DNA from: Myxococcales bacterium
Lineage (GTDB): Bacteria > Myxococcota_A > Polyangia > Polyangiales > JADJMO01
Assembly (NCBI GenBank): GCA_016709545.1
Contig: JADJMO010000027.1
Coordinates: 71,428-135,427, forward strand
Direction: 5' to 3'
Length of the DNA stretch: 64,000 nucleotides
In this document: positions 46,331 through 54,139 of the stretch, piece by piece
Layout of the letters: the number at the start of each line of letters is the position of its first letter
How positions within the stretch are numbered: position 1 is the stretch's first letter
Notes under the pieces: generated by a model
What the model was told of the DNA's origin: nothing
Database searches by the model: none
Seen by the model: the letters and a program-made list of their open reading frames with translations, nothing else
Made by a program: the position numbers and the translations under genes

Positions 46331-47781
46331 GGCGCCTCGGGTGGGCGAGCGTGCTCTCGGCGATCCTCGCGGGTTGTGGGGGCGATGGGGGCGCCGAACC
46401 GCTCGTGCTCACGCCCGACGCCGAAGACGCCGCGGGCGACTCGGCGAACGAGGCCGCGACCGACACGGCCCCGACCGACACCGGCAGCTCCACGGGCACC
46501 GACGCCGACGCCGACACCGGCCCGCCGCCGGGGCCCACCTACGACTTGCACGAGAAGGACCGCACCGCGTGTGGCTTCGCGGTCGGCAGCAAGACCACCG
46601 AGACGGTCGGGCCGGCGGTGCCCCACGGCGACGCGCTGCCCTTCGACCACGTCATCGTGCTGATGCTCGAGAACCGCAGCTTCGACCACCACTTCTCGAA
46701 GCTCCCCGAGTACGGCGTGAAGGACGTCGACGTGGCGGCCGAGACCGACAGCAACCCCGACCCGATCACCAAGACCAACATCCAGCGCTACCACGAGACG
46801 CGCTACTGCACCGAGGACACCGCCCACAACTGGGGGCCGGTGCACGACCAGTACGACGACGGCCTGATGGACGGCTTCGTGGCCAGCAGCAACCCCGGCG
46901 GCGCGCGCGCCATGGGGTACATGGACCAGACCGATCTCCCCTACTACTACTGGCTCGCCAAGAACTACGGCATCGGCGATCGGCACTTCTGCTCGCTGCT
47001 CGGCCCCACCTGGCCGAACCGCTTCTACTTCTGGGGCGCCACCTCGTGGGGTCGGGTGCACACGCCCGACACCCCGCCGCTCGGCAAGCCCAAGATCACG
47101 AACCTCCTCGAGGACAAGGGCAAGACCTGGAAGGTCTACCGCGACGGCATCGTCTCGTTCCCCATCGTCTTCGGCCCCGCCTATGCCGGCAGCGGCCTCG
47201 CCACGTTCGCGAGCGACGTCAAGGCCGACAAGCTGGCCTCCCTGGTGGTCATCGATCCGAGCTTCTCCGGGGGGAAAGACGGCGATCAGAACGACGAGCA
47301 CCCGCCCGCCAACGTGCAGAAGGGCGAGAAGCTGATCAAGTACGTCATCGACTCCCTGCAGGCCAACCCGGCGGTGTGGAAGAAGACGGTGCTGTTCATC
47401 ACCTACGACGAGCACGGCGGGTTCTACGACCACGTGGCGCCGCCCGCGGCGTGCGAGCCCGACGGGGACCGCCCGCCGGACTACAAGTTCGACCGCCTCG
47501 GGTTCCGCGTGCCGATGATCGTGGTGTCGCCGTTCGCGAAGCCCGGCTACGTGAGCCACAAGGTCACCGACCACACGAGCATCACGCGCTTCATCGAGAA
47601 TCGCTGGGACCTGCCGGCGATGACCCGCCGCGACGCGAACGCCTGGCCGATGCTCGACTACTTCGACTTCGAGAAGCCACCGCTGGTCACGCCGCCGACC
47701 GGCGCACCGAGCGCGGAGCCGAGCGCTGCGGGGCTGGACTGGTGCAAGAAGAACCCGGCCGCGACGGGGCTTCCGAAGTGA
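46327..47781 (+). CDS. phospholipase C/AcpA-type phosphoesterase lipoprotein
   Basis: A 484-residue protein, GTG at 46327 overlapping the previous stop. Signal ends SAILAGCGG, then a TDTGSS linker. The catalytic start FDHVIVLMLENRSFDHHF has the conserved Glu-Asn metal/nucleophile region; LFITYDEHGGFYDHVAPP and GFRVPMIVVSPFAKPGYV, then VTDHTSITRFIENRW, give the remaining metal ligands of the phosphoesterase (phospholipase C) family. Probably cleaves phospholipids outside the cell. Confidence 0.85.
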   Translation: MRRLGWASVLSAILAGCGGDGGAEPLVLTPDAEDAAGDSANEAATDTAPTDTGSSTGTDADADTGPPPGPTYDLHEKDRTACGFAVGSKTTETVGPAVPHGDALPFDHVIVLMLENRSFDHHFSKLPEYGVKDVDVAAETDSNPDPITKTNIQRYHETRYCTEDTAHNWGPVHDQYDDGLMDGFVASSNPGGARAMGYMDQTDLPYYYWLAKNYGIGDRHFCSLLGPTWPNRFYFWGATSWGRVHTPDTPPLGKPKITNLLEDKGKTWKVYRDGIVSFPIVFGPAYAGSGLATFASDVKADKLASLVVIDPSFSGGKDGDQNDEHPPANVQKGEKLIKYVIDSLQANPAVWKKTVLFITYDEHGGFYDHVAPPAACEPDGDRPPDYKFDRLGFRVPMIVVSPFAKPGYVSHKVTDHTSITRFIENRWDLPAMTRRDANAWPMLDYFDFEKPPLVTPPTGAPSAEPSAAGLDWCKKNPAATGLPK

Positions 47782-48478
47782 CCCTGCGGGGGGGGGTCGC
47801 GGGGGCCCTGGTCGTCCTGATCGGTTGCGCCGGCGAGGTCCCGCAGGACCAGGACAAGAAGCTCGACGTCGGCGTCTACGACGCCGGCGCCGACACGAGC
47901 ACGGACGACACCGCTGCAGCGGACGACACGGGTTCTCCGGACACGGGTTCTACGGACACGGGTTCTACGGACACGGGCTCCACGGACACGGGGACCGACA
48001 CCGGCGTGGACGCCGACGCCAAGCCCACGCGGCTCGTATGCCCGGGCGAGGAGTTCGAGCCGAACGACTCGCGACCCACGGCCGCGCCGCTGAAGGACAT
48101 CAACGACTGCGACGGCAGCGGTGGCTCGTTCAGCGGCATCGTGGCCGGTGGCACCGACCAGGACTGGTGGAGCTACAAGGGATCGGACACGTTCGGCTGC
48201 GTGGTCGACGCGACGGCCAGCGCTGCCTCGGCAGGCATCCGCGTGTGCGTGTTCGCGCGGTGCAACGACGGCTCCACGGCGTTCAAGAGCTGCAAGAAGG
48301 GCACGGCCATCACCCTCTCGAGCGGCGAGCAGGGGTGCTGCGGCGAGGGCGGCGCGAGCGCGGAGGTCGAGCACTCGTGCACGCTGGTCGGCACGGACGA
48401 CTCGGCCACGGTGTCGATGCGCGTCGACGCCCCCGGGCGACAGCGTGCACGCCGTACAAGGTCGACTACCACTTCTGA
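47778..48478 (+). CDS. lipoprotein with PPC-like domain, one frameshift
   Basis: GTG at 47778 overlaps the previous stop. Lipobox VVLIGCAG, then a linker made of TDTGS repeats. The mature domain starts EFEPNDSRPTAAPL, followed by FSGIVAGGTDQDWWSYKGSD, the usual EPND/D-x-DW pattern of pre-peptidase C-terminal (PPC) domains, with disulfide cysteines later. One base is lost in the GGG at about 48440; restoring it gives the end ACTPYKVDYHF. About 233 residues. It continues the coupled lipin-phospholipase chain. Confidence 0.65.
47925..47999 (+). repeat. 15-base tandem repeat encoding DTGST units
   Basis: Five near-identical 15-base units (GACACGGGTTCTACG and variants) encode the Asp/Thr/Gly/Ser linker after the lipidated cysteine of the PPC-like lipoprotein. 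Confidence 0.8.
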
Positions 48479-48479
48479 T

Positions 48480-48803
48480 CTAGAAGCCGCCGTCGCCGAA
48501 CTCGGGCGCACAGGGGTGGCCCACCACCTGCCAGCACAGCGTCGAGAAGCAGCGCCTGCAGTCGGCGGTCCAGAAGGATTCACCTGGGCTTGGAGCCCGA
48601 CAGGATGAGTGGCAGTGCAAGCCGCGCGAGGTGCAGGGCCCGTCGGGCGTGGGCTGCTCGGCCGGGCACAGGCCGCTGTCGGTGCCGTCGAAGAACGCGT
48701 CTTCCTCGGCGTCCAGCACGTCCTTCACGGCGGCGTCGGCGACCGGCGCGGCGGAAGGAGAGCAACCGCTCAGCAGGAGCGCGGCGAGCAGCGCGCGGGA
48801 CAC
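48480..48803 (-). CDS. small Cys-rich lipoprotein
   Basis: A 107-residue protein: signal LLLSGCSP, an Ala/Asp/Val linker, then about 65 residues with eleven or so cysteines (GLCPAE, GPCTSRGLHCHSSCR, DCRRCF, TLCWQ, HPCAP). It is convergent with the PPC-like gene, one base apart. The region near LHCHSSC is crowded and a small indel there cannot be excluded. Function unknown. Confidence 0.5.
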   Translation of the reverse strand: MSRALLAALLLSGCSPSAAPVADAAVKDVLDAEEDAFFDGTDSGLCPAEQPTPDGPCTSRGLHCHSSCRAPSPGESFWTADCRRCFSTLCWQVVGHPCAPEFGDGGF

Positions 48804-48880
48804 ACGCGAAGCCTACTCGACGTTTGGCCGTCTCGCCGCGATCCTCGCCCGCTGCGCTCGCGGCCGGGTACGTTGGCGCC

Positions 48881-49372
48881 ATGCGCATCGCCGCTCCGCT
48901 GCTCGTCGTGTTGCCCGTCCTCGTTCCGGGCTGCCTGTTCGGGAAGGTGACCCCCGCCGACTGCGACAGCTGGGGAGAGCACTACCAGAAGGTGCTCGAG
49001 GAGCAGGGCGGCGCGAAGCTCGAGAAGTGCCAGAAGGGCGCCGCGCTGAAGAAGGCCAAGAAGCAGCTCACCGAGAACATCGAGACGGTGAAGGAGCCGC
49101 TCGTGACCACCTGCAAGGGCCTCGCGGGCACGCTGCCGAAGTCGAAGAAGGACGAGGAGTGCTTCCTCTCCGCGAAGACGGCGCACGCGTGGGGCAATTG
49201 CAGCTTCGCGACGACGTCGCCGCTGTTCGTGTTCGGTGGCACGCCCGACGCGGCGAAGGCCTCGTGGGCCGGGCTCTGCGCCGGTGGCAGCGCGGACGAC
49301 GACGACGACGACAAGCCCGAGAAGAAGAAGGGCAAGAAGAAGCCCAAGAAGGGCGACGACGACGACGACTGA
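48881..49372 (+). CDS. lipoprotein with charged tail
   Basis: A 163-residue protein, ATG at 48881, signal PVLVPGCLFG. The mature part is helical and lysine-rich (ALKKAKKQLTENIETVKEPLV) with cysteines in DCDSW, EKCQKG, TTCKG, EECFLS, GNCSF and GLCAGG. The last 25 residues alternate Asp and Lys runs, like the tail of the TPR-like lipoprotein at 36442-36996. Unknown function. Confidence 0.6.
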   Translation: MRIAAPLLVVLPVLVPGCLFGKVTPADCDSWGEHYQKVLEEQGGAKLEKCQKGAALKKAKKQLTENIETVKEPLVTTCKGLAGTLPKSKKDEECFLSAKTAHAWGNCSFATTSPLFVFGGTPDAAKASWAGLCAGGSADDDDDDKPEKKKGKKKPKKGDDDDD

Positions 49373-49375
49373 AAT

Positions 49376-49729
49376 CTACTCGGTCTCGACGCGTCGACCT
49401 GCGGCCTTCCAGGCGACGATGCCGCCCTCGAGGACCGACACGTCGGTGATCCCGACGCGGGCGAGGACGCTGGCCCCGAGCACCGCGCGAATCGTCACCC
49501 GGCACGCGACCACGATCGGTGCGTGCAGCTGACGCAGCACGTTCGACTCTGCGAGCAGGTGCTCGAGAGGAATCCACAGCGCCCCCGGCACCCGCCCGAC
49601 GTCGCGGTCGAAGTATTCATCGGCGGTGCGGACGTCGACCACCACGGGGGCTCCCGGGCGAAGGAGCGCCGCGGCGAGCGCGTCCGGGCCGATGCGGGCG
49701 ATCTGGGTCTCGGTCTCTGCGTGCTCCAT
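49376..49729 (-). CDS. rhodanese-domain protein
   Basis: A 117-residue single-domain rhodanese, ATG at 49729. DVRTADEYFDRDVGRVPGALWIPL is the usual first part, and the active-site loop is ACRVTIRA with the catalytic cysteine followed by five residues to an arginine. EGGIVAWKAAG is the typical end. Rhodaneses carry persulfide sulfur. It is divergent from the ArsM-like methyltransferase gene and so borders the thiol-peptide cluster. Confidence 0.82.
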   Translation of the reverse strand: MEHAETETQIARIGPDALAAALLRPGAPVVVDVRTADEYFDRDVGRVPGALWIPLEHLLAESNVLRQLHAPIVVACRVTIRAVLGASVLARVGITDVSVLEGGIVAWKAAGRRVETE

Positions 49730-49782
49730 CGTGGTCCTGGTGCGAGCCACCGCGGCGACGGGACGATTCGCTGCTCGGCAGC

Positions 49783-49813
49783 GCGAACCCTGCGACCTCG
49801 CCCTCGGCTCCCA
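49783..49813 (+). promoter_or_regulatory. shared cluster motif, copy 1 (ECF-sigma-like promoter)
   Basis: GCGAACC at 49783-49789 and CGGCTCCCA at 49805-49813, 15 bases apart, lie 18 bases before the methyltransferase ATG. Two further copies occur in the same cluster. GAACC with a GC-rich downstream box is typical of ECF sigma promoters. A ribosome site GGAGG follows at about 49819. Confidence 0.6.
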
Positions 49814-49831
49814 TCGACGGAGGGCCGACGA

Positions 49832-50476
49832 ATGACCCAGGCGATCGAGACGCGCTATCAAGAGCTGGCCGAGTCGAGTTGTTGCCTCTCCTGCGGAACG
49901 GCGGTCGGGCACTGTCGACCGGAGCCGGGACAGGTGTGCGTCGATCTCGGCAGCGGGCGCGGGACCGACGTCCTCCGGCTCGCGGAGCAGGTGGGCCCGA
50001 CGGGACACGCGTACGGGCTCGACATCACCGAGGCGATGCTCGACAAGGCGCGCAAGACCGCCACCAAGCTCGGGGTGGAGAACGCCACGTTCCTCCGCTC
50101 TGAGCTCGAGGAGCTCGCGCTCCCCGACTGCACCGCCGACTGGGTGACGTCGAACTGCGTGCTGAACCACGCGGCCGACAAGGGCCGGGTGTGGCGTGAG
50201 ATCGCGCGCATCCTGAAGAAGGGTGGCCAGTTCGTGGTCAGCGACATCTACGCGGTGGAGCCGGTGGCTGCGGAGTACCGCGACGACCCCGCGGCCATCG
50301 CGGAGTGCTGGGCGGGCGCCATCACCAAGGACGAGTACCTCTTGCACGTGCAGCGCGCGGGCCTCGTCGACGTGCGCATCCTCGAGGAAGGAGAGCCGTA
50401 CGCGAAGGGCAAGGCGCGCGTGGTCAGCTTCACCCTCGCCGGCCGCAAGACCCCCGGCTGCTGCAGCTGCTTCTGA
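49832..50476 (+). CDS. ArsM-like SAM-dependent methyltransferase
   Basis: A 214-residue class I methyltransferase. SAM motif I is VDLGSGRG at 37-44. It keeps the cysteines used by arsenite methyltransferases: an N-terminal pair in SSCC (17-18), Cys109 in SNCVLN and Cys159 in AECWAGAIT. The C-terminus adds CCSC (210-213). It is shorter than typical ArsM, which often has a C-terminal domain. It may methylate As(III) or a thiol or metalloid bound to the nearby Cys-rich peptide. It is first in the cluster, preceded by motif copy 1; the peptide gene follows 53 bases on. Confidence 0.8.
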   Translation: MTQAIETRYQELAESSCCLSCGTAVGHCRPEPGQVCVDLGSGRGTDVLRLAEQVGPTGHAYGLDITEAMLDKARKTATKLGVENATFLRSELEELALPDCTADWVTSNCVLNHAADKGRVWREIARILKKGGQFVVSDIYAVEPVAAEYRDDPAAIAECWAGAITKDEYLLHVQRAGLVDVRILEEGEPYAKGKARVVSFTLAGRKTPGCCSCF

Positions 50477-50529
50477 GCGCTCGCGGGCATGGGGCTCGCG
50501 CGCACACCACAGGAGGATCCGAGGTAACC

Positions 50530-50658
50530 ATGAAGTCCCTCATCAAGAAGACCAGACCGGCGGACCCGCAGCCCGTGTGCTGCGCGCCCCCGCCCGACGC
50601 CAAGGTGGCGCAGTGCTGCGCGAAGGTCTCGAAGACCGTCGCCGGCTGCCACGACTGA
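50530..50658 (+). CDS. 42-residue Cys-rich peptide, candidate RiPP precursor
   Basis: Begins MKSLIKKTRPADP, a basic leader-like part, and continues with QPVCCAPPPDAKVAQCC and ends AGCHD. It has five cysteines: two CC pairs at residues 17-18 and 29-30 and one at 40. A GAGG ribosome site lies 5 bases before ATG 50530, with AGGAGG further up. It lies between an ArsM-like methyltransferase and a radical SAM/SPASM enzyme, as expected of a precursor peptide. A strong hairpin follows six bases after the stop. No known family recognised; thiol-based metal or metalloid binding is inferred. Confidence 0.7.
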   Translation: MKSLIKKTRPADPQPVCCAPPPDAKVAQCCAKVSKTVAGCHD

Positions 50659-50663
50659 TCGGT

Positions 50664-50706
50664 GACACGCGGGCCCGCGGGAGCACATCGCGCGGGTCCG
50701 CGGGTC
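50664..50706 (+). terminator. hairpin after the Cys-rich peptide gene
   Basis: Arms at 50664-50681 and 50689-50706 pair at about 16 of 18 positions, including one G-U pair, around a seven-base loop. The sequence after it (GTCTTGCCCTT) is only weakly T-rich, so it may act as a partial terminator or mRNA-stabilising end that lets the peptide be made in excess over the enzymes downstream. Confidence 0.5.
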
Positions 50707-50729
50707 GTCTTGCCCTTGGAGGCGCCTCG

Positions 50730-52049
50730 ATGGAGCTCTCGAAGCACAACATCCTGACCAGGGTCCACGGGAGCGAGCGATGGCTCCTCGCCAACCTGCT
50801 GAGCGGCGAGGCCGACGTCCTCGACCCCGAGGTCGGCGCACGCCTCGCGAAGGGCGAATACGACGACCCCACCGAGCTCGCGGCCAAGGGGTACCTGGTC
50901 GACCCAGACGACGAGTGGCGCCGATATCGAAAGGCCTACCTCGACTTCCTCGAGACGAGGAACAGCGACGAGGTGCAGCTCTTCTACGTGCCGAGCTACG
51001 CGTGCAACTTCGGCTGCTCGTACTGCTTCCAGGACGGATACGCGCCGCCCCCGGGCACGGACGGCGAGGCGGTCCTCGCGGCGTTCTTCGCCTATGTCGA
51101 CGCGACGTTCGCGGACCGTCGCAAGTACGTCACCCTGTTCGGCGGCGAACCACTCCTCCCGAGCGCGTCGGCGCGGCGACTCGTGGACGGCATCGTGGAC
51201 GGCACGGCCCGCCGCGGCCTCGACCTCGCGGTGGTCACCAACGGCTATCACCTCGCGAGCTACGTCTCGACGCTGCAGCGCGCGCGCATCCGCGAGGTGC
51301 AGGTCACCCTCGACGGCACCGAGGAGCTGCACGACCAGCGCCGCTACCTCAAGGGTGGTGGGCGCACGTTCCAGCGCGTGGTCGAGGGCGTCGACGCGGC
51401 GCTCGCCGCGGGCTTCTCGGTCAACCTGCGCACGGTCCTCGACCGGGACAACGTCGAGAGCTTCGGCGCCCTCGCCCACTTCGCCATCGACCGCGGGTGG
51501 ACCCGCGCGCCGGGCTTCAAGACCCAGATCGGACGCAACTACGAGCTTCACCATTGCCAGTCCGAGCGCGCCCGGCTGTACACCCGGGTCTCGCTGTTCG
51601 AGGATCTGCAGCGGTTGGTCCTCGCCGATCCCGCGATCCTGGAGTTCCACCGACCGGCGTTCTCGATCTCGAAGTTCCTGTTCGAGCGCGGAGAACTCCC
51701 CGACCCGCTCTTCGACGCATGCCCGGCGTGCAAGACCGAGTGGGCCTTCGACTACACCGGTCGGATCTACCCGTGCACCGCCAACGTGGGAAAGTCGGGC
51801 GAGGCGATCGGCACGTTCTTCCCCGAGGTGAAGCTCGACGCGACGCTGGTCGAGCCCTGGGAGGAGCGCGACGTGCTCGCCATCGAGGCGTGCCGCGGGT
51901 GCGCGGTGCAGCTCGCGTGTGGTGGGGGCTGCGGCGCCGTCGCCAAGAACGAGCACGGCGTGGTCGGGGCCCCCGACTGTCGGCCCGTGAAGGAGCTCCT
52001 GTCGCTCGGGTGCTCGCTCTACGGTCGTGAGGCGCTCGAGTCGGAGTGA
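50730..52049 (+). CDS. radical SAM/SPASM peptide maturase
   Basis: A 439-residue enzyme. The SAM-binding [4Fe-4S] motif is Cys92-x3-Cys96-x2-Cys99 (CNFGCSYC), with GGEPLL at about 138-143. The SPASM domain has Cys331, Cys334, Cys349 and then Cys388-x2-Cys391-x5-Cys397-x3-Cys401 and Cys417, the exact spacing for two extra clusters. The first 60 residues (LSKHNILTR..., AAKGYLVDPDDE) resemble the N-terminal region of RiPP maturases. Such enzymes form thioether or carbon-carbon links in peptides. The Cys-rich peptide upstream is the likely substrate. A GGAGG site precedes ATG 50730. Confidence 0.88.
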   Translation: MELSKHNILTRVHGSERWLLANLLSGEADVLDPEVGARLAKGEYDDPTELAAKGYLVDPDDEWRRYRKAYLDFLETRNSDEVQLFYVPSYACNFGCSYCFQDGYAPPPGTDGEAVLAAFFAYVDATFADRRKYVTLFGGEPLLPSASARRLVDGIVDGTARRGLDLAVVTNGYHLASYVSTLQRARIREVQVTLDGTEELHDQRRYLKGGGRTFQRVVEGVDAALAAGFSVNLRTVLDRDNVESFGALAHFAIDRGWTRAPGFKTQIGRNYELHHCQSERARLYTRVSLFEDLQRLVLADPAILEFHRPAFSISKFLFERGELPDPLFDACPACKTEWAFDYTGRIYPCTANVGKSGEAIGTFFPEVKLDATLVEPWEERDVLAIEACRGCAVQLACGGGCGAVAKNEHGVVGAPDCRPVKELLSLGCSLYGREALESE

Positions 52050-52052
52050 CCG

Positions 52053-52847
52053 ATGTGTCGCCTCCTCGGCATCGTCACCGCCTCCCCCTACGAGTTCGGT
52101 CTCGTCCTGCGCGAGGCCCCTCGGAGCATGGCCATCCTGTCGCGCGAACACCGTGACGGCTGGGGCCTCGCGACCCACCCCGGTGACGGCGGCGCCTGGA
52201 CCGTCCATCGCAGCATCGAGACCGCCGACGACGATCCCGCCTTCGCCGAGCAAGCGCGCCGCGCCCGAGGGCGGGTGCTGATCGCGCACGTCCGACAGAA
52301 GACGGTGGGACCACTCTCGCTCGCCAACACCCACCCCTTTCATCGGGGCGACTGGGTGTTCGCCCACAACGGGACCGTGGAGGACGTCGGGTGGCTCGCG
52401 CGCAACACCGCGCCGTCACGACTGGCCGAGCGCGAGGGCGTCACCGACAGCGAGCTCTTCTTCGCCTATCTGCTGACCCGCCTGGACGAGGGCGGAAGCG
52501 GGGCGCTCGACGAGGTCATCACCCACGCGGTCCGCACCGCCACCGCGCGCGCCGGTTTCGGCACCCTCGACTTCCTCCTCTCGAACGGGCGCGGCCTGTG
52601 GGTCGGTCGCTTCGGTCGCCCGCTGCACCTCCTCGAGCGGTCGCCGATCGAGCCCTTCCTCAGCGAGGACGAGGTCGCGGTCCCCGTCGCGCATCGCCAC
52701 TGCGTCGCCGTCGCCTCGGAGCCACTGACCGACGAAGCCTGGACGCTGGTCCCCGCGGGCGTCTTGCTCCGACTCGACGTCGCGCTGTCTCCAGCCTGGC
52801 GAACCGTTTCGCCCCCCGTCGGCTCCCATCGACAGGTGAGGTCCTGA
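52053..52847 (+). CDS. class II glutamine amidotransferase
   Basis: A 264-residue Ntn-type protein whose catalytic nucleophile is Cys2 (MCRLLGIV). HRDGWGLA, LIAHVRQKTVG, NTHPFHRGDWVFAHNGTV and the DSELFFAYLL loop form the glutaminase site of the YafJ/EgtC group. No synthetase partner domain is attached. In ergothioneine synthesis EgtC removes a glutamyl group, so a glutamyl- or glutathione-linked step on the peptide is possible. It starts four bases after the radical SAM stop and its last codons contain motif copy 2; its stop shares a base with the next start. Confidence 0.85.
   Translation: MCRLLGIVTASPYEFGLVLREAPRSMAILSREHRDGWGLATHPGDGGAWTVHRSIETADDDPAFAEQARRARGRVLIAHVRQKTVGPLSLANTHPFHRGDWVFAHNGTVEDVGWLARNTAPSRLAEREGVTDSELFFAYLLTRLDEGGSGALDEVITHAVRTATARAGFGTLDFLLSNGRGLWVGRFGRPLHLLERSPIEPFLSEDEVAVPVAHRHCVAVASEPLTDEAWTLVPAGVLLRLDVALSPAWRTVSPPVGSHRQVRS
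52799..52828 (+). promoter_or_regulatory. shared cluster motif, copy 2
   Basis: GCGAACC at 52799-52805 and CGGCTCCCA at 52820-52828, 14 bases apart, 18 bases before the thioredoxin start and inside the end of the amidotransferase gene. Matches copy 1 over both boxes and in the following TCGAC. Confidence 0.6.
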
Positions 52848-54138
52848 TGTCCGACATCGTCCGAGAGATCGACGCCCAGAGCTTCACCCGCGAGGTCCTC
52901 GAGCATCGCGGCCCCGTCGCGGTGGACTTCTATTCGACGGAGTGCGCGCCGTGCGAGGCGCTCGCGCCCAAGTTCGACGGTGCCGCCGCGCGCTATGGGG
53001 CGGACGTGAAGTTCGTGAAGATCTTCCGGCAAGGCAACCGCGAGCTCGCCGACACCCTCGGGGTGCGCGCCTCACCGACGGTGCTGTTCTTCCAAGACGG
53101 TCACGAGGTCGGCCAGCGGCTCGGCGGGGGCATCAGCGCTCGGAGGTGGTCCGCGAGCTCGACGCGCTGCTCCCGGAGGAGCGCGTCGCGGCGATCCACG
53201 CGGCGGTCCAGCCAATCTCGACCGAGTGCGACGTGCTGATCCTCGGCGCGGGGCCCGCGGGCATCACCGCCGGGATCTACGCCGCCCAGGCCAAGCTGCA
53301 CACGATCATGGTCGACGTCGGGCTCGGTGGAGGCAATCTCTCGATCACCCACCAGGTCTCCAATTTCCCGGGCTTTCCGAAGCCGCAGCCCGGCTACATG
53401 CTCGCGCACTACCTCCTCGAGCACGCCAAGGAGGCGGGCGTCGAGCCGCGCTTCGCCGCCGAGATCTCGGCGATCGACCTCCCGGGTCATGTCGTGGAGC
53501 TCGACGGCTTCGAGACGATCCGCGCGAAGAAGATCGTCGTCGCCACCGGCAGCTCTCCGCGGCCCCTCCACGTCCGAGGAGAGCGCGAGTACAAGGGCAA
53601 GGGCATCTCGTACTGCGCGACCTGCGACGCCAAGTACTACGAGGGCAAGCACGTGGCGGTGATCGGCGGCGGCAACTCCGCGATCGAGGAGGCGTTGTTC
53701 ATCACCAAGTTCGCGGCGCGGGTGACCGTCGTCCACCAGTTCGCCGAGCTCTCCGCCAACCGCCTCGCCCAGGAGCAGGCGCGCGCGAACCCGAAGATCG
53801 CTTTCCTTTTCCGCCATGAACCGCGTGAGTTCGTCGCCAGCAACGGCCAGACGGTCGACGCGATCGTGCTCGAGGATCTCGAGACCGGCGTGTGGACGAA
53901 GTTCGCCGTCGACGGGGTGTTCGTCTTCGCGGGCATGCAGCCGAACCTCGAGGCCTTCCCGGGCGTCTTCGAGCTCGACGAGTACGGGTACGTGAAGACC
54001 GACGCTTCGATGCGCACCAACGTGCCGGGCGTGTTCGCGGCGGGAGACGTGATCAGCAAACCCTTCCGGCAGATGACCACCGCGGTCAACGACGGCACCA
54101 TCGCGTCGATGGCGCTCGCGAAGGAAGTCGCGGCGTAG
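52847..54138 (+). CDS. thioredoxin-thioredoxin reductase fusion, one frameshift
   Basis: The N-terminal 110 residues are a thioredoxin with active site TECAPCEAL (CAPC, Cys33/36) and cis-proline RASPTVLFF. From about residue 125 comes a thioredoxin reductase: FAD loop ILGAGPAGITAG, redox motif YCATCDAKYY, NADPH loop GGGNSAIEE and the C-terminal GVFAAGDVI. Near 53139 one base is missing; adding it joins GGGISA to SEVVRELDALLPEER without a stop. Without repair they could be two overlapping genes, the second from a GTG near 53147. Total about 430 residues. It likely supplies electrons to keep peptide thiols reduced. Confidence 0.8.
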
Positions 54139-54139
54139 C

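Noticed and set aside
47925..47999. Phase-variable repeat
   Set aside because: Units are 15 bases, so gain or loss keeps the frame; it is a linker repeat only.
50730..52049. ArsL-type radical SAM enzyme for arsenic natural products
   Set aside because: The protein has a full SPASM domain and a RiPP-type N-terminus, so a peptide maturase fits better, although the ArsM-like neighbour keeps arsenic in play.
52053..52847. Ergothioneine pathway, from the EgtC-like amidotransferase beside a methyltransferase
   Set aside because: EgtB and EgtD signatures are absent and the methyltransferase is ArsM-like rather than a histidine betaine synthase.
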